The notes: a model not told the origin generated them from the letters alone. DNA of 64,000 bases from Psychrobacter sp. JCM 18902 (GCF_904846615.1 NZ_CAJHBK010000001.1:2108001-2172000); one strand, 5' to 3'. Shown: positions 9,688-19,952, numbered from the stretch's first letter. A program made the numbers and translations.

Positions 9688-10410
9688 CTATACGCCGTAC
9701 TGCTCGCGATAATGTTGCATCTTGGCAAGTTGGGTCGCGTCTTTATGCTGACCGCTTTGTACGCCATGGTCATCTGCCAAATAACTGATTAAATCATCGA
9801 TATCGACGAGTGCGCGTACGGGTACATCTAATGTTGCGGCCAGCTCTTGAATAGCAGAATGCTCAGCCTGACCCTTTTCTTTACGGTCAAGTGCAACGAT
9901 AATACCAGCAACGCTAGCGCCTGCTTGCTCTAAAATCTCAACCACTTCGCGCATCGCCGTACCAGCGGTAATGACATCATCGAGTACCCAGACTGCTTTA
10001 CCACTAACGTCAGCGCCTACTAAGTTGCCACCTTCGCCATGAGTTTTGGCTTCTTTACGATTATAGCCCCACTTGGCATTGATACCATGATGAATCCATA
10101 AAGCTTGCGCGGTTGCTGCCACAAAAGGAATACCTTTATACGCTGCCCCAAATATCACCAGCTCCTGCTCATCTGTACCGTTATGACTAGCAGCCATTTG
10201 CTCAGCCAAGGCATCAGCATAACCACACGCGAGCAACGACAACATCTCACCCGACGCCAGCAAGCCTGCATTAAAAAAATACGGACTGATGCGACCAGAC
10301 TTGAGGACAAACTCGCCAAATTTGAGAACTTGATTGTCTAAAGCCAGTTGGATAAATTGATGTGAGGAAAAAGAAGGGTGTTGCGCATTAGGCATTGAGG
10401 CATTAAGCAT
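9688..10410 (-). CDS. pyrE: Orotate phosphoribosyltransferase
   Basis: Makes OMP from orotate and PRPP in pyrimidine synthesis. The family opening QFIQLALDNQVLKFGEF and the PRPP-binding motif VWVLDDVITAGTA are present. At 240 residues it is slightly longer than the E. coli enzyme because of a C-terminal tail after DLISYLAD. AGGA precedes the ATG with eight-base spacing. It lies between gshB and an uncharacterised gene on the same strand. Confidence 0.95.
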   Translation of the reverse strand: MLNASMPNAQHPSFSSHQFIQLALDNQVLKFGEFVLKSGRISPYFFNAGLLASGEMLSLLACGYADALAEQMAASHNGTDEQELVIFGAAYKGIPFVAATAQALWIHHGINAKWGYNRKEAKTHGEGGNLVGADVSGKAVWVLDDVITAGTAMREVVEILEQAGASVAGIIVALDRKEKGQAEHSAIQELAATLDVPVRALVDIDDLISYLADDHGVQSGQHKDATQLAKMQHYREQYGV

Positions 10411-10471
10411 GGAAGCGTTCCTATTGACAAAAAGAAGAGCAAAAAATTGGCGTTATTGTACGCATTATTGA

Positions 10472-11470
10472 TCAGCTTGACCAACCATTGATGTCGTAAT
10501 CCTGCATGTTAGGATAACGAGTCAATAGGCCACTGCGCGATGAGAGATTAAAATAACACTGACCGTCCTCACTCACTTGTATCTCCCACCCTAAATGATA
10601 CGCGGCAACAATAACATGTCCTGTAAAAATGCGTATTTGACGGTAGGCATGGCGCTGCGATGGCTCACAAATGATTTGACTCAGCAGATAACTGCGTATG
10701 TGCTGACAGATTTGCGCGGCGCTGTAGCGGTGATTGATACTTTTGCGTGTCTCGCACTGCCTCAATGCATGGACAGCGACGCTACACGCCATAATGTCAG
10801 TAGCCAAACTGCCCTCGCCTGTCTCAAATTGCTGCGGCTGCAACACCACCTGCCAATCTTCGGCGTAAACACTGTTAAGCAACTCATCTGGGTTATAACG
10901 TTTGGTCAATGCACGGAAAGAAGCCTGTTTATTTTTAGCATTACTACTAACGCTCGTATCGGTACTTACAGAAGAGCCATTCAGTGCAAAACCGTAACGA
11001 TGCAGTTTTGGATAAGCACGAAGCGCCTGCTGAATATCGGCCATGTCGAGCAAAGTCATACCATTTAATGATGATAATAATGGTTGCGCGCTGTGATTGT
11101 GATAAAAGCTGTCTGGAAACTCGACAAGCTTTGCCGCCCGCAGTAATGACAGATGCTCGCCCAATACTTCTGAAGCAATCAGCGACCATTTTGACAAGCT
11201 GTGTTCTTTAGGCTGGTAAAAACGCGCAGAGCGACCATAGAGTCGTTGCAATTGACCATTTAAGCGCCTAGCAGGCTCTGGAATATCGCTCAAGGGTCTG
11301 GCAGGATCAAGTGCCAAGCGACTCGGGTCAAAATTAGGATGTACAATCGCAGGTTGGGTACTATCTGGCAAGATAGACGACTGCTCAGCATTGCCTTCTG
11401 AAATTGTACCGCCTGCTGCTGTAAGATCAGCACTGGGTAAATGAGTGTCAGAAGTGGAAGGCTGGGTCAT
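10472..11470 (-). CDS. Uncharacterised protein upstream of pyrE
   Basis: I do not recognise this 332-residue protein. About the first 45 residues are polar and of low complexity (Ser/Thr/Asp-rich). The rest looks globular and mostly helical, with a basic RRLNGQLQRLYGRSARFY patch, several Cys and His residues scattered toward the C-terminus, and no signal peptide or membrane segment. GGAGA lies before the ATG. It sits 61 bases upstream of pyrE on the same strand, so the two may be co-transcribed. Probably confined to Psychrobacter and relatives (inference). Confidence 0.8.
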   Translation of the reverse strand: MTQPSTSDTHLPSADLTAAGGTISEGNAEQSSILPDSTQPAIVHPNFDPSRLALDPARPLSDIPEPARRLNGQLQRLYGRSARFYQPKEHSLSKWSLIASEVLGEHLSLLRAAKLVEFPDSFYHNHSAQPLLSSLNGMTLLDMADIQQALRAYPKLHRYGFALNGSSVSTDTSVSSNAKNKQASFRALTKRYNPDELLNSVYAEDWQVVLQPQQFETGEGSLATDIMACSVAVHALRQCETRKSINHRYSAAQICQHIRSYLLSQIICEPSQRHAYRQIRIFTGHVIVAAYHLGWEIQVSEDGQCYFNLSSRSGLLTRYPNMQDYDINGWSS

Positions 11471-11526
11471 GAAATCTCCATAAGCTATAAAATATAAAAT
11501 AATTAAATCAAACTGGCATATTACTC

Positions 11527-12384
11527 TTAATGTTGTTCTTGATATTGTTCTTGATGACGCAAAATATCACGGTAACCGACTTGCCAATCAGGATATGCCA
11601 ACCAAGCTAATGGAATATTACTGTGCAAGCGTTTTCCCGTAACCGCTATTTTTTTATCTTCAAGAGCAGGAGGCGTTTCATTGATCTGCTGACTTAACCA
11701 AACGCCCAACTCAAAAGTCGTGACTGGCGCATAATCAGTAGCAATATAAAGGGGCTTGGGCGCATCGATAGTCAGTACGTTAGCGATGATAGCGACCAAA
11801 TCGCGATCCATAATCCGATTGCTCCAATGCGCGGCTGCCACTGCTTCCTTTTGTGGCTCGCGGGCTTTACGCAGACGCATGAGACGCGCGCGTCCATAAA
11901 TACCGCTTGGACGGATGATAATGGCTTTATCACCAAAGCCTTGTTGCAGGACTTGTTCTGCTTGCAATATCACCTGCGATGCTTCACGCTCTGGCGTTGC
12001 AGGCGCGGTATTGTCATCAATCCATTCGCCATTATCTTGCCCATAAACACCCGTTGATGAAATAAAAACAATGCGTGAAAGGTTGGTGAGTTTGTCCGCA
12101 AGCGTTGCCAAATGCTGGCTAATTGCTAAGTAGCTATTATGATAGCCACTGGTCGAATAATCATCGGGGGTAACGATAATTGCTATCGCCGTAAAATCTC
12201 GCAGCTGCTCAGCCGTCAGAGTCAATGCATCGGCTTGCATAAATTCAGCGTTATCATCCAAAGAGTAATGATGGCGCTCACCACGAGCCAAACCTGTGAC
12301 ATTCAAGCCGTCCTGTGCCAGCTGGTTGCTGACTGGCAAACCAATATCACCTTGACCAATAATCAATAAATTTTGCGTACTCAT
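11527..12384 (-). CDS. NAD(P)-dependent epimerase-like protein of the extended SDR family (YeeZ-like)
   Basis: The N-terminal LLIIGQGDIGLPVSNQLAQ is a Rossmann dinucleotide-binding turn. VFISSTGVYGQ and IIRPSGIYGR are typical of atypical SDRs of the YeeZ/NAD-epimerase group. The usual YxxxK catalytic pair is not clearly present, which is common in this subgroup. The substrate cannot be told from the sequence. The second of two adjacent ATGs (12384) is better spaced from GGA; the first (12387) is possible. It is 57 bases upstream of the unknown gene on the same strand. Confidence 0.85.
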   Translation of the reverse strand: MSTQNLLIIGQGDIGLPVSNQLAQDGLNVTGLARGERHHYSLDDNAEFMQADALTLTAEQLRDFTAIAIIVTPDDYSTSGYHNSYLAISQHLATLADKLTNLSRIVFISSTGVYGQDNGEWIDDNTAPATPEREASQVILQAEQVLQQGFGDKAIIIRPSGIYGRARLMRLRKAREPQKEAVAAAHWSNRIMDRDLVAIIANVLTIDAPKPLYIATDYAPVTTFELGVWLSQQINETPPALEDKKIAVTGKRLHSNIPLAWLAYPDWQVGYRDILRHQEQYQEQH

Positions 12385-12467
12385 CATTTATCCTTTATTC
12401 GAACGCCATTTCTAATGACTGCCTATACATCTTTTTAATAATCTATACATTTTTTCAGTAATAAATG

Positions 12468-14570
12468 TTAAAAATAGCGTCTGTACGACAGCTGTACATC
12501 TTCATTGGCATCAACACGATCTTGCCAATCATAATTAGCATTAATGCGTAATGCTTGTTTTTTATCGATATCGTACTGCAGCCCTAATGTCGATATCGGC
12601 TGCCAATAATGACCACGGGCATTAGACTCATCGCTGCTGCCATGATACCAATATGGCAGTTGCAATTCAGCCTGCGCGCGTAACTGATTGTTAATCTGAT
12701 AACGACAGCCTGCATTCACGCCAGCACCAACGCGAAAGCCTTTATTGATACCGCGTCCTGCTTGCGCTGTGCCGGACAAAAAGGTATAGCATAGCTGCGG
12801 CGGCATCTCGCCTGTACCTGTGCGAGGCGTACCAAATGCCCATGACCAACCTGATTCATAGCCCAAGCTCCCAACTAAATGATCGCGACCGTCTTGCTGG
12901 GAGCCATCATTCACGCGCGTCGCTTCAATGCTGGCGCCCCACGTTTTGCCTTTTTTGGCAGAATTTATCGGATTAAATGATCGCCCACGAATCAATGTCA
13001 CATTTTGCAAAACCACACTGTTTGGCTGATTGGCTTTGTCATTATCAGTGTCGTACAGGCGCAAAGTCGCAGATGCACCTTCTAAGTCAAAAAACTGTGG
13101 GAATCCTGAGGGACGATCGAGAATATCATGATAGCCCGCTCGTAAGCCCAAATCGATATAGTTATTATCACCGCGCTGCCCTAGTCCCATATGAGCCAGT
13201 TGCAGTGGATGTCTGTCTATTGGATTATTATCTGATACCGCTATAGTAGGCTGCAATAACGTCTGTCCGTCAGCTGACATGCTCGAAACCGTATTGAGTT
13301 GGGCAGATTTAATCTCATTGATCGTCTGTTTTGCGCTGTTGTGATAGCCGAATTGCTCGCGCTGCTCTTTAACCTTGTTTAATTGCGCTTGGCGTAAAGT
13401 GCTATCGGCAGGAGTATAGTTGGTGCTGGCAAGTAAGCCCTCATCATCAAGTAATTGCACGACATCTGAGGGAATAACCGCATAAGGCAGCTGACTCAAT
13501 AACTGCTGCTGCGGACGCACCACATCAATTAAGCGTAAAATCTCAGACGCACAGTTATCTGTGGTGAAGTAATACGGCAATTTTAAATCTTTGGTTTCCC
13601 AAACGTGTAACATAATCTGCTGCACTTCCGCTGGAGTCAAATCCAATTGATACGTCCATGCGTCACGCTCGTCTTCTTGCAGATACTTCGCCAGCCTTGC
13701 TGGATAAGGATCGATTTCAATGAGATTGTCATAACCGCCGGTCATTGATTTGATGGCATACACCACAAAATTGTCTTTTGGATTACCACCAACCGTATAA
13801 TTCAGCGCAACCGCGTGATGAATCTGGCTCGGATCAGCCACGCTCGCTTTTGAGTCGATACGTAATAAAGTATGAGCAAAGGCCGATAAAGGGTTGTCTA
13901 AATATTCTTGGGCAAACATGATAGATAGCTGCTCGGGGGCAATCTTCTGCATCCATTCATTCAACTCCGGACAGTTAATTTGTAGCGTCGCCTTGTCAAT
14001 GTTTAATGTATCGGTCAACCATTGTACACGCGCTGGAAAACGACATAATACCGAATTGTTGGCAGTATTTTTTTTGACAGTACGGTTATTCGTCGTCGCT
14101 ACCTCATTAGCAAGAGCTATCAATAGTGCATCAAGCTCTGCAGCTGAATCATACTGTCCATTCTTACTTAAAAAAAAGTCAGCCTCATCAACCATGCTGG
14201 TGTCTTTTTTCTTACCAATCAAATTCTTTTGATCATCAAAGAAATATAATAAACGTCGCCATGTCGTATCTTGGGCTAAGTTTTGTGTTGCTGCTTGCTC
14301 ACGCCACTTGGCTAATAATTGCTCAACGTTGCTTTTTTCTAGCCCTTGGGTATCTTCTGGAGCGTCATTATTTGGCGTATTATTAGCGATTGCAGCAGAT
14401 TGCGGCGTAGGCGCTAATGCCTCTGTCGTTACTAATGATGCTGGGGTTGGCAAAAAAGCTTGCGTTTGTGCAGAGAGTAGCAATCCTGCAATAGCAAGTG
14501 GTAAACGCGCTCGTTGACTCATAGTAGTTAGGGTACAATCTACAGATAAAAAATTAGCCTTTAGAGACAT
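12468..14570 (-). CDS. DUF4105 (Lnb N-terminal-type) envelope protein with probable C-terminal beta-barrel
   Basis: A 700-residue exported protein. A hydrophobic signal segment (about residues 20-38, ending AQTQA) is followed by a Q/N/T-rich linker, a module containing LLYFFDDQ and CRFPARVQWL, then the DUF4105 core with AVALNYTVGGN and YYFTTDNCASEILRL. The C-terminal third alternates polar and hydrophobic residues and ends in SYRRYF, as outer-membrane beta-barrels do. The first ATG has GAGG eight bases upstream; a second at 14522 would give a shorter signal peptide. DUF4105 is related to the N-terminal region of lacto-N-biosidase, but a sugar substrate here is only a guess. Confidence 0.88.
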   Translation of the reverse strand: MSLKANFLSVDCTLTTMSQRARLPLAIAGLLLSAQTQAFLPTPASLVTTEALAPTPQSAAIANNTPNNDAPEDTQGLEKSNVEQLLAKWREQAATQNLAQDTTWRRLLYFFDDQKNLIGKKKDTSMVDEADFFLSKNGQYDSAAELDALLIALANEVATTNNRTVKKNTANNSVLCRFPARVQWLTDTLNIDKATLQINCPELNEWMQKIAPEQLSIMFAQEYLDNPLSAFAHTLLRIDSKASVADPSQIHHAVALNYTVGGNPKDNFVVYAIKSMTGGYDNLIEIDPYPARLAKYLQEDERDAWTYQLDLTPAEVQQIMLHVWETKDLKLPYYFTTDNCASEILRLIDVVRPQQQLLSQLPYAVIPSDVVQLLDDEGLLASTNYTPADSTLRQAQLNKVKEQREQFGYHNSAKQTINEIKSAQLNTVSSMSADGQTLLQPTIAVSDNNPIDRHPLQLAHMGLGQRGDNNYIDLGLRAGYHDILDRPSGFPQFFDLEGASATLRLYDTDNDKANQPNSVVLQNVTLIRGRSFNPINSAKKGKTWGASIEATRVNDGSQQDGRDHLVGSLGYESGWSWAFGTPRTGTGEMPPQLCYTFLSGTAQAGRGINKGFRVGAGVNAGCRYQINNQLRAQAELQLPYWYHGSSDESNARGHYWQPISTLGLQYDIDKKQALRINANYDWQDRVDANEDVQLSYRRYF

Positions 14571-14813
14571 GGGGTAAACCTCGCACGTTATTATTCATAC
14601 GCCGATAGCGTGATTGGTAGCTGGTTGATAATGCCGATTGGATCGTTCACTAAAATAACCTTAAAAACCATATACGAGCTAAGTCATTGAAATATCTTAG
14701 TCAAAGTGGCTGTTATCAAGGTAGTTACTGTCAGAATGGCTATTAATTGATAGAAATGGCTAGCAACCAGCGGTCAATGCCCACTTATTAATATCATGAT
14801 AAAAGAGAATATT

Positions 14814-15401
14814 ATGTCCATAACACCAATAACGATTAACGATGGCAGATTATCTGCCGCCACATACCTTGCATCACCAAACTGCAATCTGCGACCAACA
14901 GATATGAGTATTGATACTATTGTTATTCATAATATCAGCCTACCGCCGAACGAGTTCGGAGCGTCTGATGCTGACGGCATCCATTACGTTAAAGCATTAT
15001 TTACCAATCAGCTAGACTGGGCGGCGCATCCCTATTTTCAAACGATTAAAGGCGCGGAGGTTTCGGCTCACTTATTTATCGAGCGTGATGGCGCGATAAC
15101 TCAGTTTGTTAATTTTAATGAGCGCGCGTGGCATGCTGGACGCTCTAGCTACTTGGGTCGCCCTGAATGTAATGATTATAGCATCGGTATTGAGCTTGAA
15201 GGGTCTGATTTTGTGTCCTTCACCGCCGCACAATATGCGGTACTGGCAAAAGTGGTCTGTGCCATTTATGCCGCCTACCCCAAAACTCGTCGTCATCTAA
15301 CAGGTCATAGCGATATTGCCCCTGGTCGCAAAACGGATCCCGGTGATTATTTTGAATGGGCAAAATTGCGTGAGATGGTCGCCAACACCCAACACTCTTG
15401 A
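14814..15401 (+). CDS. ampD: 1,6-anhydro-N-acetylmuramyl-L-alanine amidase AmpD
   Basis: Cytoplasmic zinc amidase that removes stem peptides from anhydro-muropeptides during wall recycling. Zinc-ligand regions are IVIHNISLP and the C-terminal GHSDIAPGRKTDPG; WHAGRSSYLGR and SIGIELEG are family landmarks. Length 195. The ATG at 14814 was chosen because AGAG lies before it; an ATG 18 bases earlier lacks a site. It is divergent from the DUF4105 gene and lies before murJ. AmpD normally keeps muropeptide inducers of AmpR systems low; no ampR or ampC is seen here. Confidence 0.95.
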   Translation: MSITPITINDGRLSAATYLASPNCNLRPTDMSIDTIVIHNISLPPNEFGASDADGIHYVKALFTNQLDWAAHPYFQTIKGAEVSAHLFIERDGAITQFVNFNERAWHAGRSSYLGRPECNDYSIGIELEGSDFVSFTAAQYAVLAKVVCAIYAAYPKTRRHLTGHSDIAPGRKTDPGDYFEWAKLREMVANTQHS

Positions 15402-15488
15402 AGATTAGGTTCGTATAGATAATTATTTTGTCAGCTATGTCAAAAACTCTATTAACCCTACACATCAATTCCACATCCAATCCATTTA

Positions 15489-15512
15489 TCTCGATTATGA
15501 AAATGCTATAAT
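15489..15512 (+). promoter_or_regulatory. Extended -10 promoter candidate for murJ
   Basis: TGCTATAAT (15504-15512) is a full extended -10. A weak -35-like TTTATC begins near 15485. It lies 84 bases before the murJ start. Confidence 0.55.
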
Positions 15513-15595
15513 CCGTCAGCTTTTTGATAGCAGCAACTTAGTAAACAACCATCAGTAAACAACCTTCATTAAACAAATTAGCACAATAGGTTCTC

Positions 15596-17146
15596 ATGGC
15601 AAAAAGTCGGTTATTTCGTTCAACCATGGTGGTCAGTAGTATGACCATGCTATCTCGTATCTTAGGTCTGGTACGCGATGTCGTATTGTTAGGCGTCTTT
15701 GGCGCTGGTGGTCTGATGGATGCCTTTTTGGTCGCCTTTAAGATACCTAACTTTTTGCGGCGTTTGTTTGCAGAAGGTGCTTTTAGTCAAGCCTTCGTCC
15801 CTGTGCTATCTGAATACAAAGAAAAATATAGTTTGCAGCAGGTACAAATCTTAGTCAGTCGTACTTCAGGCGCTCTGTTGTTAATTTTGTCGATGCTTAC
15901 TGTGGTTGTTATTTTAATGGCACCGTGGGTCGTGACTTTATTCGCGCCTGGTTTTGCCGACCAACCAGGTAAGTTTGCTATTACCGCTGAATTACTGCGT
16001 CTGACCTTTCCTTATTTGCTATTTATTTCTATGACCGCCTTTGCCAGTGGCATTTTACAAAGCTACGGACGCTTTGCTGCGCCTGCTTTTGCACCCGTGT
16101 TATTGAACTTGTGTATGATTGGCGGCGCGCTAATTTTTGCCCCTATGTTCGATGTTCCTATCATGGCGCTAGGGTATGCGGTCGCTATCGCAGGATTGTT
16201 GCAATTCTTACTACAGCTGCCTCAGCTATGGCAACAAAAGCTGCTGGTCGCACCCAAGGTCGACTTTCAGCATGAAGGCGTTCGCCGTATTTTAAAACTC
16301 ATGCTGCCTGCCATATTTGGCGTCTCTGTCACTCAGATTAATCTGCTGCTCAATACCATTTTTGCGTCATTGATGATTGGCGGTTCGGTTTCTTGGCTGT
16401 ATGCCGCAGAGCGTATGAGTGAGCTGCCGTTAGGCTTGATTGGCGTGGCAATCGGTACAGTCATTTTGCCAAGCTTGTCAAAGAGTGAGGCGCAAAAAGA
16501 CGATGTTAGCTTTAAAAAAACCATCGATTGGGCGGCACGCTTAATCATTTTAGTCGGTGTCCCTGCATCAGCAGCGTTGTTTATACTTGCCGATGTACTG
16601 ATGCAAGCACTGTTTTTGCGCGGTGAGTTTACCTTACGCGATGCGCAGATGAGTTCGCTCGCATTACGTAGTATGGCTGGTGGTATTTTAGGCTTTATGC
16701 TTATTAAAATCTTTGCCCCTGCTTTTTTTGCCCGTCAAGATACCAGAACACCCGTAAAAATCGGTATCATTTCTGTCTTTGCCAACATGATTTTTAGTGT
16801 CATTTTCATCGGTATATTTTATTTCTTAGAGATTCCACTACATGGCGGCTTGGCCTTAGCAACCACGGGCGCGGCCTTTGTTAACGCAGGCTTATTATAT
16901 TACTTCTTACATAAACGTGATATTTTCCGCTTTGGCAGTCATTGGAAAAAACTATTCACCCAGTTTGCGATTGCGACTAGCGCTATGATTGGCGTACTTT
17001 ATGTCATGCTGCCTTACTTCCCTAGCGATGATGCGCAGTGGCGACGTATCGCCGCTTTGCTCATTATGTGTGCCGTAGGGGCACTGGTTTATGGCGTGGT
17101 ATTACTAGCCACTGGTTTCCGTCCGCGCCAGCTAAAGCATGGTTAA
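15596..17146 (+). CDS. murJ: Lipid II flippase MurJ (MviN)
   Basis: MOP-superfamily membrane protein of 516 residues that moves lipid II across the inner membrane. The N-terminus has STMVVSSMTMLSRILGLVRD and FKIPNFLRRLFAEGAFSQAF, both diagnostic for MurJ. About 14 hydrophobic segments fill the rest. AGG lies upstream of the ATG and an extended -10 motif about 90 bases upstream. The next gene is a lipoprotein rather than the commonly adjacent ribF, which lies 1.7 kb on. Confidence 0.96.
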   Translation: MAKSRLFRSTMVVSSMTMLSRILGLVRDVVLLGVFGAGGLMDAFLVAFKIPNFLRRLFAEGAFSQAFVPVLSEYKEKYSLQQVQILVSRTSGALLLILSMLTVVVILMAPWVVTLFAPGFADQPGKFAITAELLRLTFPYLLFISMTAFASGILQSYGRFAAPAFAPVLLNLCMIGGALIFAPMFDVPIMALGYAVAIAGLLQFLLQLPQLWQQKLLVAPKVDFQHEGVRRILKLMLPAIFGVSVTQINLLLNTIFASLMIGGSVSWLYAAERMSELPLGLIGVAIGTVILPSLSKSEAQKDDVSFKKTIDWAARLIILVGVPASAALFILADVLMQALFLRGEFTLRDAQMSSLALRSMAGGILGFMLIKIFAPAFFARQDTRTPVKIGIISVFANMIFSVIFIGIFYFLEIPLHGGLALATTGAAFVNAGLLYYFLHKRDIFRFGSHWKKLFTQFAIATSAMIGVLYVMLPYFPSDDAQWRRIAALLIMCAVGALVYGVVLLATGFRPRQLKHG

Positions 17147-17257
17147 GCAGCTTCACTTACGAAACCAAAACAAGCTTAGTAAGAGAATGGATAGTGAATG
17201 ACGCGGATAGTTGCCATAATTAACCATTAACGAATAAATAAAATCTGAGGGCTAATA

Positions 17258-17887
17258 ATGACAACCAAACGAGTAACCTTACTACGCTTACCAACTATCC
17301 TGACCGCTGGTGTACTTAGCACTGGACTGCTTTTAAGTGCTTGTAGCGATAACGATAAGACAGCTAATAGTGCCGAAGATACGGCAGCCATCGCTGAAGG
17401 CAGTACTGATGAAAGCGTTGATGCTGAAAATAGCGCTGCTAATCAAACGTCAGCAGTGGATGCGAATAGCACAGTTGACAGCAAGCAGATGGCTGAGAGT
17501 GGTAAAGAGGAAACGGTTATTGATAGTGATGATATCAATCCAGTAACCTCTGCAACCAAGCAAAAAAGCCTCGTAACCAATCCCACCCAAGCTGGTACGC
17601 CGGAAGATACTGTAAAGCAAGCACTAGATAGCTTGTATTATGGCGAGGTAAAGGAAGCTGTTAAATATTATAAAGTAGATATGGCAAACTTCGAAGAAGA
17701 GCTGGCTAAAACCCAGTATGCCTTTCAGCAAACGGTTGATGGCGTCACTATCACCGATACTAAATACAGTGATGATAAAACCCGTGCCACCATCATTGGG
17801 GAGCTGATGTTAAAAGGACAAAGTGCGCCTGCACCGTTGACTTATGAGCTACAAAAAATTGAAGGTCAATGGAAAATCCTAGGATAA
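17258..17887 (+). CDS. Lipoprotein with C-terminal DUF4878-like domain
   Basis: A signal peptide ends in the lipobox LLLSAC, so Cys at about residue 29 would be lipidated. Residues 30-105 are an acidic, Ala/Asp/Ser-rich tether. The last about 95 residues (GTPEDTVKQALDSLYYG to the terminal QWKILG) resemble DUF4878, a small NTF2-like fold. It could be a periplasmic ligand- or partner-binding protein; function unknown. GAGG precedes the ATG. It is 112 bases after murJ in the same direction. Confidence 0.85.
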   Translation: MTTKRVTLLRLPTILTAGVLSTGLLLSACSDNDKTANSAEDTAAIAEGSTDESVDAENSAANQTSAVDANSTVDSKQMAESGKEETVIDSDDINPVTSATKQKSLVTNPTQAGTPEDTVKQALDSLYYGEVKEAVKYYKVDMANFEEELAKTQYAFQQTVDGVTITDTKYSDDKTRATIIGELMLKGQSAPAPLTYELQKIEGQWKILG

Positions 17888-18004
17888 GACGCCTTGCTGT
17901 CCTCATTTAAAATCACTTTAGCTTAAGTTATTTTAGCTTAATTCACTTGAACTTGAACTATCTTATCTTCAATGATTTTATTTGATACCAATCTAAATTT
18001 AATA

Positions 18005-18604
18005 TTAATCTGACGACACTGGCTTGCCAAGCATTACAACATCAGCGATAAAGCCTTGCATATCACACACTTTTGGCATATATCCCCATTGCTCAAAACC
18101 AAGCTTACGGAATAGCCCTAAGCTTGGCTGATTGTGCGCAAAAATAAGCGCGATCACATTATGAATGCCTAGGCTTGGCGCTTGTGTCAACATCCAGCAT
18201 GTCAATAAGCTGCCCAACCCTTGACCGTGATAATCCTGATGCAAGTAGATACTAATCTCAGTGCTGATATGATAAGCCGGTCGTGCATATAAATCGCTAA
18301 AGCTGCCCCATGCAACGATTGTTGCTGTCTCTGTTTTCGCTGCATTCTGCGTGGTCTTATGCATCACTTTTACGACATAAATAGGACGCGTCGGACTATT
18401 TATATGCTCATCAAACCAATCTGCACGCTCTTCACAACTCACTGGGGTAAGATTGGCAGTGGCTTGTTTACCTGCAATAGTCTGATTATAAATCGCCAAA
18501 ATCTCTGACAAGTCATCTCTACTTGCACGCTGCACGACAAACTCATCAGTGAGATAGTGTTCTAACAAAACAGTTGGTACAGCATTCAAGGCAGCAACGA
18601 GCAT
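18005..18604 (-). CDS. GNAT-family N-acetyltransferase
   Basis: Acetyl-CoA-dependent transferase of about 199 residues. FVVQRASRDDLSEILAIYN opens the fold, and IYLHQDYHGQGLGSLLT holds the acetyl-CoA-binding Q/RxxGxG/A motif, followed by the FRKLGFEQWG strand. Overall it resembles the phosphinothricin/methionine sulfoximine acetyltransferase subgroup. The ATG at 18604 was chosen because GGAGA lies five bases before it; a longer in-frame start at 18664 has none. It is convergent with the lipoprotein gene and divergent from ribF. The acceptor is unknown. Confidence 0.88.
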   Translation of the reverse strand: MLVAALNAVPTVLLEHYLTDEFVVQRASRDDLSEILAIYNQTIAGKQATANLTPVSCEERADWFDEHINSPTRPIYVVKVMHKTTQNAAKTETATIVAWGSFSDLYARPAYHISTEISIYLHQDYHGQGLGSLLTCWMLTQAPSLGIHNVIALIFAHNQPSLGLFRKLGFEQWGYMPKVCDMQGFIADVVMLGKPVSSD

Positions 18605-18867
18605 AAGGTCTCCGTAATTATTAATTAATAGTCTATGGGTGATAATTGTTGCAAGATGATCCATCTATACAGAGGGTCATTACAAAAGCATGTGGACAAA
18701 CATCACGGTATTTTAAGATGACAGAGCGGATAGCGCCATACTTTTATTGTCAGTAGACTATAGGATGTTAGTGTGGTCATTTTACTTTATAATGGCTGAT
18801 TTTAAACACATTGATTTTGGTACGGGTGTGTTTCTTATCTGGTTTTATCTATCATAGCTGAAAATTT

Positions 18868-19908
18868 ATGAACACCTATTTTCTTGAGCAACTGATTGCC
18901 TCGCCAAGTAATTTGACTGCAAATACTAGTCCAGTAGATTTAGCGCCCTGTGTGCTTACTATCGGTAACTTCGATGGTGTCCATCTTGGTCATCAAGCGA
19001 TGCTTGAACAAGTCCGTGATATTGCCCATGCACAAAATCTTGGTTCTGCTGTCATGATATTTGAGCCACAACCTCGTGAATTTTTTGCGCCAGCTGCCGC
19101 GCCTGCTCGACTCACCAATCTCGCTGAAAAACAAGCTTTGTTAGCAGAATATGGCGTTGAGACCTTGATTGTGGCAGGATTTGATGCAGAGTTTCGCTCC
19201 CTATCTGCCCAAGCATTTGCGGATATTTTAGCCCTGCGCTTAAATGTCAAAGCGTTGGTGTTGGGTGATGACTTCAAATTTGGTCATGACCGTACTGGCG
19301 ACAGTCAGTTTTTACGGAATTATGGCTTAGATGTGACCAATCTACATACCGTCATCGATGATAGTGGTAAAGCGGCACGTATCAGCTCTACTCGCGTTCG
19401 GGACTTACTATTGGCTGGTGATATTGACGCTGCTAATGCGCTACTTGGTCGCGATTATGCGATTACAGGAATGGTCATTGGTGGCGATAAAATAGGTCGC
19501 ACCATGGACTTTCCTACTGCGAATATTGACCTACAGCGTTTAAAACCTGCCCTGCATGGTATCTTTGCTGTTGATGTCGTCAGCCTCGACGAGGATGGGC
19601 AAGTGATTGCTGATGGCTTATCGGCACTTGCTATAGATGGCAAATCAGGTATCTCAGGATTACGTTCCAATAGCCTCTTTGGGACAGCCAATATCGGCAC
19701 TAGACCCTCTGTCGATAAACAACATGATTGGCGTTTGGAAGTGCATTTCCCAGAATTAAATGCCGATTTATATGGATTAACTTTACAGGTTCGATTTTTG
19801 CATTATTTACATGGTGAACGACATTATGATGGCTTAGAAGCATTAAAAACAGGCATCCATAATGATGTCAAAGCATTAATTGAGTGGCGAGAGCAGCAGT
19901 CCAGTTAG
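18868..19908 (+). CDS. ribF: Bifunctional riboflavin kinase/FMN adenylyltransferase RibF
   Basis: Makes FMN and then FAD from riboflavin. The N-terminal adenylyltransferase domain has LTIGNFDGVHLGHQAML (HxGH) and ISSTRVRDLL; the C-terminal kinase domain has GRTMDFPTANI. Length 346. There is no strong ribosome-binding site before the ATG. The 264-base spacer upstream has a TATAAT at 18788 but no matching -35. A terminator follows at 19953. Confidence 0.95.
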   Translation: MNTYFLEQLIASPSNLTANTSPVDLAPCVLTIGNFDGVHLGHQAMLEQVRDIAHAQNLGSAVMIFEPQPREFFAPAAAPARLTNLAEKQALLAEYGVETLIVAGFDAEFRSLSAQAFADILALRLNVKALVLGDDFKFGHDRTGDSQFLRNYGLDVTNLHTVIDDSGKAARISSTRVRDLLLAGDIDAANALLGRDYAITGMVIGGDKIGRTMDFPTANIDLQRLKPALHGIFAVDVVSLDEDGQVIADGLSALAIDGKSGISGLRSNSLFGTANIGTRPSVDKQHDWRLEVHFPELNADLYGLTLQVRFLHYLHGERHYDGLEALKTGIHNDVKALIEWREQQSS

Positions 19909-19952
19909 ATTGCTAGTAAGCTTAAATGCGGGCGTCGATATTTATAATTTAT

